A stretch of DNA of 64,000 bases from Isosphaera pallida ATCC 43644 (GTDB lineage: Bacteria; Planctomycetota; Planctomycetia; Isosphaerales; Isosphaeraceae), in assembly GCF_000186345.1 (NCBI RefSeq), contig NC_014962.1:3252450-3316449 (forward strand), in the 5' to 3' direction. The position numbers and the translations under genes are program-made. Under the pieces are notes generated by a model, which had not been told where the DNA came from, searched no databases, and saw nothing but the letters and a program-made list of their open reading frames with translations. Numbering within the stretch: position 1 is the stretch's first letter; every line of letters starts with the position of its first letter. Below, piece after piece: positions 1-10,400 of this stretch.

Positions 1-1477
1 GGCTGCTGTGGTCGCCCAGACTCGCGGCGATTCGCAAAATCCAGTCGGGGTCTCCAACACTGGGCGCAGCGTGGATTCCAGCGACTTGCAAGCGGTCGCG
101 GGTGAGGGTGCCGGTTTTATCGAAGGCTAGCAAACGCAGCTTCCCTAGCGCCTCCAGGGCGTCGCCGTCTTTGATCAGAATGCCACGGCGGGCCGCCAGG
201 GTCAGGCCGCGGACCACCGCCACCGGGGTGGCGATTACCAAAGCGCACGGACAAGCGACGATCAGGGCGACCAGACCCCGGAAGAACCAGTCGCTCCAGA
301 CTGGCACGCCGCCTTGGGCGAGGACCACCAACGGTGGCAGGAGCATGAGGGCCACGGCCACACCGAAGACCGCCGGCGTGTACCAGGAGGCGAACCGCTC
401 GACCGAGCGCTCCACGGGAGCGCGACGGACCCGCGCCGCACGGACCCGTTCGAGGATACCGGCCAGCAAGGTGTGGTGGTGGTCCCGCGACACCACCAGG
501 TCGATCGAACCCTCGCCGTTAATCGAGCCAGCGAAGACCTCATCGCCAGGATGCTTGGCAACCGGAACCGATTCGCCCGTCAACGCGCGCTGATCAACCT
601 GGGTGTAGCCCGCCACGATGCGTCCGTCCAGGGGAACCGCCTCCCCAGCGCGGACTCGTATCCGTTCGCCGGGACGGATCGACGCGGCGGGCACGGTTTC
701 GAGTTGGAACGCTGAATCAGGGGAAGAGTTGGAAGCCGACTCCGAAGCTGGCACGAGTCGATTGGCGGTGGTGGGAGTTTGCGCTAACAACGCCCGGATC
801 GAATCCCGAGCGCGTTGAAGCGTCAGGGTCTCAAGCGCTTCGGAAACCGCGAACAGCAAGGCGAGCGCGGCGGCCTCATTCCACTCTCCCAGGACCAAAG
901 CTCCGAGGATAGCGGCGACGACCAAAGCGTGGATGCCCAAGCGGCGTTGGCGAGTGGCCAGCCAGGCGGCGGGAGCGATCTCGACCAAACCCACCACGAT
1001 GGCGAAAGCCTGACCCAAACGTTGCCATGCCGGACTCGGAGCGAAAGCCGAGGCCACCAGCACCAACCCGCCGAGACCCGCTCGAATCAAACGCAGCTGG
1101 GCTCGGCGGGCGTGAGCGCGCTCGCCAACGCCGGGATCCACCGGCGGCGGGGTCACCACGTTCAAGCCCGGCAGCGCCCGAGGCGTGGCGGGAGGGGAAG
1201 CCGAGGAGGATTCAGCACGGCAGGCAACCGGCGGCGAAGACGACCAGGTGGACGGGCAAGGTGCGACCGAGTCGGCCATTTCCAGCTGATGACGCAAGCG
1301 GTCGGACCACGATGCCTCGCACGGATCGTCGAGATGGTCCACCCAAAGCCGCTGCGCTTCCCAATCAAACTCCACCGCCAGAACGCCGGGAAGCCGCTCG
1401 AGGTCATGTTTCAACGAGCCGATCCGCCGAGCGTCGAGCGGTTTCGGGAGCGTCAGTTGGGTCCGAGCGACGCCCAT
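1..1477 (-). CDS. P1B-type heavy-metal-translocating ATPase (Zn/Cd/Co-like), 3' part cut by window edge
   Basis: This is a membrane pump that uses ATP to move soft metal ions out of the cytoplasm. Read on the minus strand from the ATG at 1477, it shows the actuator motif TGES at residues 300-303, the intramembrane metal site CPC at 409-411 (in ACPCALVIATPVAVV) and the phosphorylated aspartate D453 in DKTGTLT. The CPCALVIATP context is closer to ZntA/CadA pumps than to copper pumps (CPCALGLATP). The N-terminus has a degenerate HMA-like fold (about residues 14-50) without a CxxC metal motif, then a long linker, then the first membrane segments. The frame is open from 1477 to the window edge; the ATP-binding N domain lies outside. 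A GGGAGCGGA stretch precedes the ATG. It is transcribed away from the TPR operon and shares a 20-bp upstream element with it. Metal specificity is inferred. Confidence 0.93.
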   Translation of the reverse strand, partial: MGVARTQLTLPKPLDARRIGSLKHDLERLPGVLAVEFDWEAQRLWVDHLDDPCEASWSDRLRHQLEMADSVAPCPSTWSSSPPVACRAESSSASPPATPRALPGLNVVTPPPVDPGVGERAHARRAQLRLIRAGLGGLVLVASAFAPSPAWQRLGQAFAIVVGLVEIAPAAWLATRQRRLGIHALVVAAILGALVLGEWNEAAALALLFAVSEALETLTLQRARDSIRALLAQTPTTANRLVPASESASNSSPDSAFQLETVPAASIRPGERIRVRAGEAVPLDGRIVAGYTQVDQRALTGESVPVAKHPGDEVFAGSINGEGSIDLVVSRDHHHTLLAGILERVRAARVRRAPVERSVERFASWYTPAVFGVAVALMLLPPLVVLAQGGVPVWSDWFFRGLVALIVACPCALVIATPVAVVRGLTLAARRGILIKDGDALEALGKLRLLAFDKTGTLTRDRLQVAGIHAAPSVGDPDWILRIAASLGDHSS

Positions 1478-1510
1478 CGTGCGATTCCGCTCCCTTTCCA
1501 CTTCAGCATT

Positions 1511-1530
1511 GGGACGGCCTTGATGGTAAC
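1511..1530 (-). repeat. 20-bp element, copy 1 (facing the ATPase gene)
   Basis: Read on the minus strand this is GTTACCATCAAGGCCGTCCC. It is identical to 1983-2002 on the plus strand. Its 3' end lies 33 nt before the ATPase ATG. It could be an operator, part of a promoter, or a mobile-repeat remnant. Confidence 0.85.
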
Positions 1531-1982
1531 AATCAAATATTGTTTCCCGCGCGACGGTTTCGTCAAGCCGATCGTATCCTCTGCGGACGCTGTGTCGTGA
1601 GAATCATCCCACCCTCTGAATCTGAAAAACGTGGTATGCGGACGCAGTGGAACGAATCCGGTACAATCGGGTTGGTATTCAATGGAACGGCTTGACTCAT
1701 CGGCTCGTCGTCCTAGTCGCCTCATTCGCAACCGCGATCGCGGGTCGCGGAGCAGGTCCCTTTGAGTGGTGCGCCCGAACGCGACCGTTCCCGGCGAAAC
1801 GACCCGACTTGACTCAAAGCCAGTGTGTCGGCTGGATTGAGACGTCAGCCGGATATTCTGCTGTGGGGTCTCGAATTGGGTCGAGGCTGGATCAAGGTCG
1901 CCGGCGTCGCCGTTGGGTCCTTGGGCTTGGCAACCGACCGTGGCCCGACCAATCAGGTTTGGCCGATCTCTCGTATCTAATC

Positions 1983-2002
1983 GTTACCATCAAGGCCGTC
2001 CC
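1983..2002 (+). repeat. 20-bp element, copy 2 (facing the TPR operon)
   Basis: This is an exact inverted copy of 1511-1530. Its 3' end lies 33 nt before a possible TTG start (2036) and 39 nt before the ATG (2042) of the first TPR gene. The near-equal spacing in both genes favours a regulatory role over chance. Confidence 0.85.
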
Positions 2003-2041
2003 GTTGTTTTGTCTTCCCGTTCGTAGCGAGAGCGTTTGGCG

Positions 2042-5000
2042 ATGGAACCCCATTCCCCCCCTGACTCGTCGCCGACTGAACATGCTCCGGCGTCGCCCGC
2101 TGCGGCGAATGAGAAACTCGCCGCGCCTTCGCCTCCTCGAACCGTCCCTGCGCCTCCGTTGCGGGGGCAACATCGCCGTCGAACCAAGAGACGGTCGGGG
2201 GGCTTCTGGCGGGTCGTGTCCCGGCCGTTGCGTCGGTTGGTGGGGCGTTCCTCCTCGTCGGGAGGTTCCGGTTCGCGCGGACGCCCCGGTTCAATGGCGG
2301 TCGAGGTGGAAGGAACCACCGCCGTCCGCGATCGGACCAACGCCGCGGCCACGGACTTCCCAAACCCCAACGAATCCTCCCGCGGGCGGTCGGGCGACGG
2401 TGTCAAGCTCGGCGGTTCCCGTTCCTCGTTGAAACTGGTTTTGGCCGTCCTAGCGGCCGGCGTCGCGCTGGCGTTGGGGCTGGGAGCGCTTTACGGCCCT
2501 GGCTTGGTCAAACGTTACCAGACCCGATCGGCCCGTCTCGCCGCCTTCGAGGTCGCCGACGCTCGGTTGAACTCCGCCAACTACAACGACGCCCTCGACC
2601 CTTTGGCCGAGTTTCTCAAAACCCATCCCAGCGATTTTCGCGGCGTTGAGAAGGTGGTCGCCATTCTGCAAACCCATCGGGACAAACTGACTCGCGCTAA
2701 GCGCCAAGAAGCCGATCGTTTGATCCGCGAGGGATTGCGTTACCACAGCGCTCAGGTGCCCTGGCGGGTTCTCCTGGTGGACAACGCGATGGAGACCCGC
2801 GACTTCGACATCGCGTTGGATCAGGCGTTGGCGATTTCCGAGATCAATGGAGTGCGGGTCGAGGTGTTGGAACGCATCGCCGAACAATTCAAAGAGATTC
2901 CCGAAGGCGGGATCCGCACCGTCAAACGCCTGGTCTTTGCCGAACGCGCTGCCAAGAAGGATCTGCGCAATCCGTTGTTTCTCAAGGAGGGAGCGCGGGC
3001 TTCGCTGTTGTTGGGTCGTCGAGAGCAGGCGGAGGCCAAGCTGAAACAACTGACCCCCGACCAGGGACCGGAAAAGAACGGCGAGGCGGCCTACTTGATG
3101 GGCATCTGCCGGGCGCTGACCAAGAACACCGAGGAGGCGCAACGACTCCTCGCGCAGGCCTATCGACTTCAACCCGACCTGATCGAAGCCTACGCCGCCC
3201 ATGCTGCGTTGTTGCGTGGCCAGATGTCGGATGAGGCATTCCACTCGCCCATTGAGCGCCGCCCTCTGGAGGAGGTGTTGGAGCGGGTGATCCGGGCCAA
3301 CCCTGGGCGGGCTCAGGCTTATCTGGTGCGGGCTTCGTTCGGGGTGGACGCGGCCCAAATCGCCGCCGATCTACGCAAGGCCGCCCAACTCGCCCCCAAC
3401 GACCCCGAAGTGGTCTTCGCCCTGGCGGCTCTGCTTCAACGCGAAGGACGAACCGAGGAGGCGATCGAGCGGGTTCGCCCGGTCTTCGATGCCCAACCCG
3501 ACCATCCGGTGCTGTCGCGCGCTCTGACTGGTTTGCTGCTGTCCCGTGGCGACACCGACGAGGCGGTGGCGGTCTTCCGCCGTCACCTCGACGCAGCCCC
3601 CGACCTCGTGGAGGACCGCCTGGCGATGGGTGAATTGTTGCTCGGGCTGGAACGCCTCGATGAGGTCCGAACCCTCCTCGAACAGTGGCCCGAGTCCAAG
3701 CTGTTGGCAGCCCGCAAGAGCTTCCTGCAAGCCCAGCTGCTGGTCGCCGAACGCAAGTTCGGCGAGGCAATCGACCTGTTGGAAACCCAGGTGCTGCCCG
3801 AATTGTCTAACGACAAGCCGGTGGCTATGCGGGCCGCACAACTCCTGGCCTCTTGCCATGAGGCGTTGGGTCATCCCGAGGATCAACTCAAAGCGCTGCG
3901 ACAAGCCATTGCGCTCAACCCCGAGGCCGATTCCGCCCGCGCCCAACTCGGACTGGCGTTGCTGCGCCGCGGCCAGTTCGAGGACGCGCAACGCCAGTTC
4001 AACACGCTGGTTGGCCGTCGCGACGACGCTCTGGTGACCATCGCGTCGCTCCACCTGATCAAGACCCTGCGCCAGCCTCCCGAGATCCGAGACTGGTCGG
4101 TGGTGGAACGATCCCTGGCCGAAGCCCGTGCTGCGGACCCCGACTCGCCCCGCCCCAGATTCATCCAAGCCCAGATGTGGGTGGCGCGCGACGAGCTGGA
4201 CCAAGCCGAACGGGAACTCACCCAGCTCCGTCAGAAGTTCCCCGAGTTCCCCGACGCCTGGCCCCTGTCGATCGCCTTGGCGCGGGGACGGAACAACCTC
4301 TCCCAGGTCCGGGCGCTTCTGGTTGAAGCCGGCAACGCGCTGAGCGACCCCGAAGTCCGGGCCCGCACCCTCATCGCTGGTTGGCTAGCGGCCCGTCTGC
4401 CCGAATCGAGCGACGAGCTGGAAAAGCTGGCCCGCTCCCTGATGGACGCCGAAGCCGCCACCGCCACGGTCTCCCGCACCAAGCTAACCGAGACCACCCC
4501 GTTCAAACCGATCTCGGGTGAAGCGCTGGCTCGCCTGGTCGATGCCGTCGCGGTCCTCTCCGGCGACGAACGCGCCTTGACGGTCTTCGAGACCCTCCGC
4601 CAGCGACGACCCGACGACGTGGCCCTCTGGCTGGCGGCGCTGCCCCTGGCGCTTCGTAACAGCGACCTCAAGCTGCTCGAGCGGTTCCGGGACGTGGTCC
4701 GAGTCGGCGAGGGCCAAACCGGGGTTTGGTGGCGTCTGGCCGAGGTCTCCCGCCTGCTGATCGAGGCCCGTCAACGCAAAACCACCGACCTGTCCACCGT
4801 GCCCGACCTGCTGAGCCAACTCGATCGGGAACGACCCGACTGGACCATCCTTCCCCTTCTCAAGGCGGAATACGCCGACCTGCGCGGCAACGAACCCGAG
4901 GTGATCCAGGCACTTCAGGCCGCCCTCAAGCTGGAACCCACCAACTTCGCCATCGCCCGCCGTCTGGTCGAACGGTTGCAACGCCGTCAACGCTGGAACG

Positions 5001-7051
5001 AACTGGACGAGGCGATCCGCTTGGTGGAAACCCAGGCGGGACTCCCCTCCGACCTGCTCCAGGCCGCCCTCGATTTAGCGCTGCGTCGCAACGACGCCAA
5101 ACGCGCGACCGAACTCACTCAACGGCTCAACCGCGCCCAAACCACTGCTCAGGCCAAACCCGAGGATCGCCTGCGGTTGGCCCGGGCCTTGGCGATGGCC
5201 GGACGCGACCAGGACGCCCGCGACGCCCTCAAGGAAGTGATCGACCAGGTTCAAGCCCACCCCGCCCGCGCGGCGGAAGCCTGGCTGGTGTTGGTAGAAC
5301 TGGCCCAACGCCAAGGGGAGGCGGCGGAAGCCGGGCGTATCCTGGAGGAGGCGGTCATGCGGCTGCCCGAGGCGGAACGCCCCTTATTCCGCGCCCGCGG
5401 CTTGGCCCTCATGGGGCGGGGCGACGAGGCGACCGCCGCCTACGACCACCTTCTGGAGACGCGCGCCGCCCAAGCCAAGGCCAACGGCGATGCCGAAGCC
5501 CCCCTGGCCGACCTCCTGTTGATCCGGCTGGAAAAGGCGCGGGTCCAGGTATCGCTCAAGCGGTTCGATCAGGCCGAGGCCGACCTTCGAACGCTGCTGG
5601 GCGAAGCCTCCTCCCGCCCCGCCAATCAGGACCGGGGCCGCCTGGTCGCCGAACTGATCCCCGAGATTCGCCGGTCGCTGGCCGAGGTGTTGGCCCTCTC
5701 CGAACGACCGCGAACCCTCGCTCTGATCGACGAGGCCGCCAGCCTTCTGGAGCAAAACCTTCAGGTGCGCGACGTTCTAGAGGATCGTCGGATGTTGGGT
5801 CTGGTCCTGACTCAGATTCCAGCCCGCCAGGCCCAGGCCAAGGAACTGCTCGACCAGGTCGCCGCGGTCGATCAATTGCGGCCCAACGAGCAATACGCCC
5901 TGATCGTCCTGCGCGAGGCGCGTTGCGACTGGCCCCAGGCGAGGCCGCTGATCCGCGAGATGGTCGCGGCCCGTCAGGCCAGTCCCGCCCAAATGCACTT
6001 CTTCATCGACATGGCCCTGATGCGCCAGGATCTCGACCTGGCCACCGAGGTTCTGGAGGGACTCAGAGCCGTGGCTCCCAAGGGGGATGCCAAAGCCCAA
6101 CGCTCGATTAAGGTGGCTGCTGCCCGGCTCGAACACGCGCGCGGAGCGACCGAGCAGGCCCGCAAGATGGTCGCGGATCTGGTTCGCGTCGATCAACTCG
6201 ACCCGGTCGCCACCGCCAACCTGCTGAAGGAAATGGGGGACTTCGTGGCCGCCGAAGCGGTGTTGAGACAAACCTTGGCCACGACCCCTCAGCCCCAGGC
6301 CCGAATCCCGCTGCGGGTCGCGCTGGCCCGCTTGGCGGCCCTCCAGCGTCGTCACGCCGAAACCCTCACGGCCGCCCGCGAACTCCTGGAAGAACGTGAC
6401 TGCCCTCCCCGCGTGGTGGGAGAACTGCTGGCCTCGTGGGCGCTCCAGGCCCAGCCGCCAGCCGAGTTCCGCAGTCAAGCGCTGGCCTGGATCGAGTCGC
6501 TGCCGGATCGGATCGACCCGGTTCCCTTCCTTACCCCCGCGGCGCTTCTGCTCGATGCCGAGGGGCGTCACGCCGAGGCGATCGCCAAGTATCGTCTTTT
6601 GCTCCGCAGTGAACCGCAAAACTTCCCCGCTCTCAACAACCTCGCCTATCTGCTGGCACTAACCGAGACCGATCTCGACGAGGCTTTGGAATTGATCAAC
6701 CGCGCCCTGGTGCTCAATCAGCGGATCTCGAGCGTTCTGGACACCCGCGCCGTGGTGCTGCTGGCGCGCCGGCAAACCTCGGAGGCCATCCGGGATCTGC
6801 TCAAAGTCGTGGAAGATCGTCCCAGCAAGTTCGCCCTCTTCCACCTGGCGCTGGCCTATGACCAGGAACGCAAGACAGACACTGCGCGGGACTTTCTCGA
6901 CCGCGCGCTGGCCGCCGGTCTGACCGCCGAGGACTTGCACCCCCTAGAACGTCCCAAACTAGCTCGATTGCTCCGAGGCGACGAGGAGGACGATCAGAAC
7001 CAGGATGGGCGGACCTCCTCAACCAGCCCCGCCGATCCAAACGCCCGTTGA
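2042..7051 (+). CDS. Giant membrane-anchored TPR protein 1
   Basis: This protein of about 1,669 residues has one hydrophobic segment (about residues 131-151, LKLVLAVLAAGVALALGLGAL) after a basic, proline/serine-rich cytoplasmic-type N-terminus. The rest is an Ala/Leu/Arg-rich run of tetratricopeptide-like helical pairs reaching the C-terminus. TPR scaffolds bind protein partners; no catalytic motif is seen. The C-terminal part carries LNNLAYLLAL, a DTRAV helix and the end signature LHPLERP. All recur in the two genes that follow, so the three are paralogues. The start could be TTG 2036 or ATG 2042; ATG is chosen. By analogy with PrsT-type TPR proteins of exosortase loci, a role in assembly or export at the membrane is inferred from the downstream exosortase. 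Confidence 0.85.
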   Translation: MEPHSPPDSSPTEHAPASPAAANEKLAAPSPPRTVPAPPLRGQHRRRTKRRSGGFWRVVSRPLRRLVGRSSSSGGSGSRGRPGSMAVEVEGTTAVRDRTNAAATDFPNPNESSRGRSGDGVKLGGSRSSLKLVLAVLAAGVALALGLGALYGPGLVKRYQTRSARLAAFEVADARLNSANYNDALDPLAEFLKTHPSDFRGVEKVVAILQTHRDKLTRAKRQEADRLIREGLRYHSAQVPWRVLLVDNAMETRDFDIALDQALAISEINGVRVEVLERIAEQFKEIPEGGIRTVKRLVFAERAAKKDLRNPLFLKEGARASLLLGRREQAEAKLKQLTPDQGPEKNGEAAYLMGICRALTKNTEEAQRLLAQAYRLQPDLIEAYAAHAALLRGQMSDEAFHSPIERRPLEEVLERVIRANPGRAQAYLVRASFGVDAAQIAADLRKAAQLAPNDPEVVFALAALLQREGRTEEAIERVRPVFDAQPDHPVLSRALTGLLLSRGDTDEAVAVFRRHLDAAPDLVEDRLAMGELLLGLERLDEVRTLLEQWPESKLLAARKSFLQAQLLVAERKFGEAIDLLETQVLPELSNDKPVAMRAAQLLASCHEALGHPEDQLKALRQAIALNPEADSARAQLGLALLRRGQFEDAQRQFNTLVGRRDDALVTIASLHLIKTLRQPPEIRDWSVVERSLAEARAADPDSPRPRFIQAQMWVARDELDQAERELTQLRQKFPEFPDAWPLSIALARGRNNLSQVRALLVEAGNALSDPEVRARTLIAGWLAARLPESSDELEKLARSLMDAEAATATVSRTKLTETTPFKPISGEALARLVDAVAVLSGDERALTVFETLRQRRPDDVALWLAALPLALRNSDLKLLERFRDVVRVGEGQTGVWWRLAEVSRLLIEARQRKTTDLSTVPDLLSQLDRERPDWTILPLLKAEYADLRGNEPEVIQALQAALKLEPTNFAIARRLVERLQRRQRWNELDEAIRLVETQAGLPSDLLQAALDLALRRNDAKRATELTQRLNRAQTTAQAKPEDRLRLARALAMAGRDQDARDALKEVIDQVQAHPARAAEAWLVLVELAQRQGEAAEAGRILEEAVMRLPEAERPLFRARGLALMGRGDEATAAYDHLLETRAAQAKANGDAEAPLADLLLIRLEKARVQVSLKRFDQAEADLRTLLGEASSRPANQDRGRLVAELIPEIRRSLAEVLALSERPRTLALIDEAASLLEQNLQVRDVLEDRRMLGLVLTQIPARQAQAKELLDQVAAVDQLRPNEQYALIVLREARCDWPQARPLIREMVAARQASPAQMHFFIDMALMRQDLDLATEVLEGLRAVAPKGDAKAQRSIKVAAARLEHARGATEQARKMVADLVRVDQLDPVATANLLKEMGDFVAAEAVLRQTLATTPQPQARIPLRVALARLAALQRRHAETLTAARELLEERDCPPRVVGELLASWALQAQPPAEFRSQALAWIESLPDRIDPVPFLTPAALLLDAEGRHAEAIAKYRLLLRSEPQNFPALNNLAYLLALTETDLDEALELINRALVLNQRISSVLDTRAVVLLARRQTSEAIRDLLKVVEDRPSKFALFHLALAYDQERKTDTARDFLDRALAAGLTAEDLHPLERPKLARLLRGDEEDDQNQDGRTSSTSPADPNAR

Positions 7052-7411
7052 CCCTCGCCACGCCCGTTCCGATCGCTTTCGGACTCCTCCCGGCCGCCAA
7101 GTCTCCACGCCGGGCCGTCATGGACCACGACAATGACGACAGCAAGGAAGGGAGGTCGGTTGAAAAATCCCTGACTCGATCACTTGGGAACGGAACCATC
7201 CCTCCCAGGTGTCGTTAACCCGGTTTCATCCGCCAGGCCGTTCACCAATCCCCACCCTGCTCCGAGCAGGACGTGGAGCCGTCCGCTTAGCGCAGGTTCT
7301 TTCCCAGACGTGTTCGGATCGATTCCGGCGTATTTGTCCCCCGCTACCCCGGATCGACACACTCTTGAATGGTTCGTTCTCCTTTCGTTTTTCCTCATCC
7401 AAACAAAATCC
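7052..7411 (+). other. Intergenic region between TPR genes 1 and 2
   Basis: This is 360 nt with no supported gene. The TPR2 frame stays open upstream to a TTG at 7184, but that stretch has no domain and the ATG at 7412 is the more plausible start. No clear terminator or promoter was seen. Confidence 0.5.
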
Positions 7412-10400
7412 ATGGACGCTTTCCATCCCAAGTCGCCGGACGGATCCCCGCCCCGTTCCTCCGTCACTCCCGGCTCGGTCGGGGGAGCCTCCTCGCAACC
7501 GGAAGAAGGTCCGCCTGTCGGGGGGGGGGGAATGGGCGCGTCTGGATCCCGTCCCTTGCCGCAACCACATCCCCTGCCGGGTCGGATGCCCCTGGGTGGT
7601 CGATCGACGTCCCCCCCGCCCACCTCCCCTTCCCAAGGGTTCCATAAGCTCGCCGGACGTTCCAAATCGTTAGGCAAAATCCTGGCCAAGGGAGACTTCA
7701 AACCGTCCGAAGCATCCGAGCAGGGACCACGGATGCCCCACCTCCCCCGCCATCCCCTCAACGAACCGGCTGGTCAGATCGAAGCGCGGCGGTTGATGGT
7801 GATCGTCGGAGTGGTGCTGCTGGTGGCGATCACAGGGGTCGGCGCGTTGGTGGGGCCGAGCTATTACCAACGCTTCCAAACCCGCCAGACCCGCATCAAT
7901 GCAATCGAGAAGATCCGGGAGAGTCTGACGCGCAAGGATTTCTCCCAAGCGATCGCCATCAGCGGTGAATTCCTCAAAGCCAATCCTGGCGACTTCCGAC
8001 TGCCTGCCGAACTCAACACGATCCTGTTGACCTCGCTGGACGAACTCAGCGACGATCAGGCCCGTGAGGCGATCGTTGTCCTCAACGAGGCGCTGAGGTA
8101 TCATCCCCAACAGGTGCCTTGGCGCGAAACGGTTCGGAAACTGGCGGTCAAGACGCGCGACTTCGAACAAGCCGCGACTCAGGCATTCCGGCTGGCGACG
8201 ACGCCCCGGGTCGATGTCAAGTTCATTGAGGACGCGCTAGACGATCTGGCCAAACTAGGCGACTCACCGTTTTGCCGCTACCAACGGTTTGCCATCGCAG
8301 AGGCAGCGGTCAAGAACACGCTCAACAACCCGACGATCACCCGTCGGGCAGTCAAGGCGGCGCTTGACGTGGGCCAATTCGAGACCGCCTCGAAATTGTT
8401 CGAGGGGATCCACAAAGGGAGCGACAACGACGCGGAACTCCTCTACTTCCAGGGGGTGTTGGCCTCGTCGCAACGGCGGTTGGAGCGCAGCCTGGAACTG
8501 TTGAACGCGGCGATCGCCAAGGATCCCGGCTTGCTCGACGCTCACGCCGCTCGTTTGGCGGTGCTGGCGTCGGACCCGACGACCCGCGGCCAGATCGACG
8601 AGGCAGTCTCGGCGATGCTGGCGGCCAACCCCGGCCAAGCCCGCGCGCATCTCATTGCCCATCAGATCTACCGGGGGATCAACCCGGATCGGGCCCAGAT
8701 CGAAATCGAGCGGGCCGGCGAACTCGAACCCCTCCATCCCGAAGTGGTTCTCACGCGGGCACGCGAAGCGATCAAAGCCAACCAAATCGCCTCGGCGATC
8801 GCGTTGATTCAGCAGGGTTGGAATGTTCAGCCGATGGACGACCGACTGCCAGTCCTGCTGGCCTCGCTCTACGTGAGCGAAGGCAAGCCGGAACTGGCCA
8901 TCGACGTCCTGGAACGGGCGATGAAGTCGCTGTCGTTCTCGATTCCGATCCGCGAAAGCCTGGCCGACACCTACCTCGTCGCCAACCGCCTGGACGATCT
9001 GGACAAGTTCCTCGCAGCCTGGCCCAAGAGCGACAACCCGCTCAACGAGTCGGCCAAGGACTACATGAAAGCCCTGGCCCTAGTGGCCCGGTCCCGACCC
9101 AGCGACGCCCTGCAAATCCTCGACCCGCTCATCACCCGCCTAAGCGACGAACCAGAGCGTCGCATCCGGGCGTTGCTGCTGGCCGCCCGCTGCCACGCCG
9201 AACTCGGACGTCTGGACGACCGCATCCGGGCTCTGTCCCAAGCGGTCGCCTCGCTGAACGAACCGCTCCGGAACCTGGTGGAGCGGGATCGCGGTCAGAA
9301 CCAAGTCAACGACTCGTTTGCGAACATGATCCGATCCGCGGCCCTCGAAGCGGCCGCCTTGAGCCTCAACCGAGCCACCATCCAAGACGAGTTGGCCCGC
9401 GACTGGGTCCAAATCGATCGAGCCATTTCGGAGGCAATCCGGCTCAACCCGGGCGACCCAGCGGCGGAATTGATGCGGGTCCAAGCGATGTTGCTGCGGG
9501 GCCAGGTCGAACAAGCCGACCAACTCCTCGCCTCGTTGCGCGGCCGTTATCCCCAAAACCCAGTGGTTTGGAGCTCCTCGGCGGTGCTGACCCATCGACG
9601 GGGCGACCCGGCTGGTGGGCGCGACCTGGTGCGTCTGGCCCGTCAAACCATCCTTGACCCCGTCGAATCCCTCCGCGCCCAAATCGACGCCTACGCCCTC
9701 ATGGGAGACAAGGAATCCCTCGCCGCCCTCAAACGCCTGGTGGGTGAAGTCTCAGGTCTTCCTCCCGAATCACGTCGGCCCCTCGCGTCGCGCATTCTAC
9801 AAATCCTCCTGGCCTCCGAAGGAGCCGATGCCGCTTCCGAAGCACTCGAGCAACTAGCCCAAGCCGATCCCGACAACCCCGAGTTGATGCGGTTCGACCT
9901 GGAACTGGCAATGGCCCGCCGGGACGAGGAGGCGTTGAGCCGTCTGCGCGACCAGTTCCGACGGGTTCAGGGGCCCGACAGTCGTGAGGCCAGCCTCGCT
10001 GATGCCGCTCGGTTGATGCTCCGCCACATCCAAGCCGTCAACCGAAGCCAGACCGGTCCCACGCCGTTGGCTGAGAACTCGGCCCCACCGCCAGCGGACG
10101 CGGCCTCTTCCCCGGAGTTGACCCAAGCCCGCGCGATTTTGGAGAAACTCGCCCGCTCCCAACCCGACTGGTACACCGTCTGGCTCTTCCTAGGGGATCT
10201 CGCAGTGCTGGAGCGCAAGTCCGACGAGGCGATCGCCCACGGCCGCAAAGCGCTCGAGTTGGCCCCCGACAACCTGCGGGCAGGTCGCTTTCTCGCCAAT
10301 CAGTACGCCCTAGCTGGACGTTGGAAGGATCTCGATGAACTGATCGCCCAGCTTGAAACGAAAATCCGGCTCACTGACGACCTGCGTGCTATGGCCGCTG

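Larger units (their letters stand above)
1478..2041. promoter_or_regulatory. Divergent intergenic region with paired 20-bp elements
   Basis: This region separates the metal ATPase (leftward) from the first giant TPR gene (rightward). No credible gene is seen; open frames here have no recognisable product. It contains two exact copies of a 20-mer, at 1511-1530 and 1983-2002, in inverted orientation. Each is oriented towards its own gene and ends about 33-39 nt before the start codon. A TACAAT box at 1662-1667 is a weak -10 candidate, with no good -35 box in front of it. Confidence 0.6.

Noticed and set aside
815-1695. Plus-strand frames of 222-261 codons
   Set aside because: They are antisense to the P1B ATPase, whose minus-strand frame carries TGES, CPC and DKTGT.
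4726-6111. 461-codon plus-strand frame
   Set aside because: It overlaps the first giant TPR gene in another frame and is Arg/Gly/Pro-rich without motifs, as expected of a GC-rich shadow.
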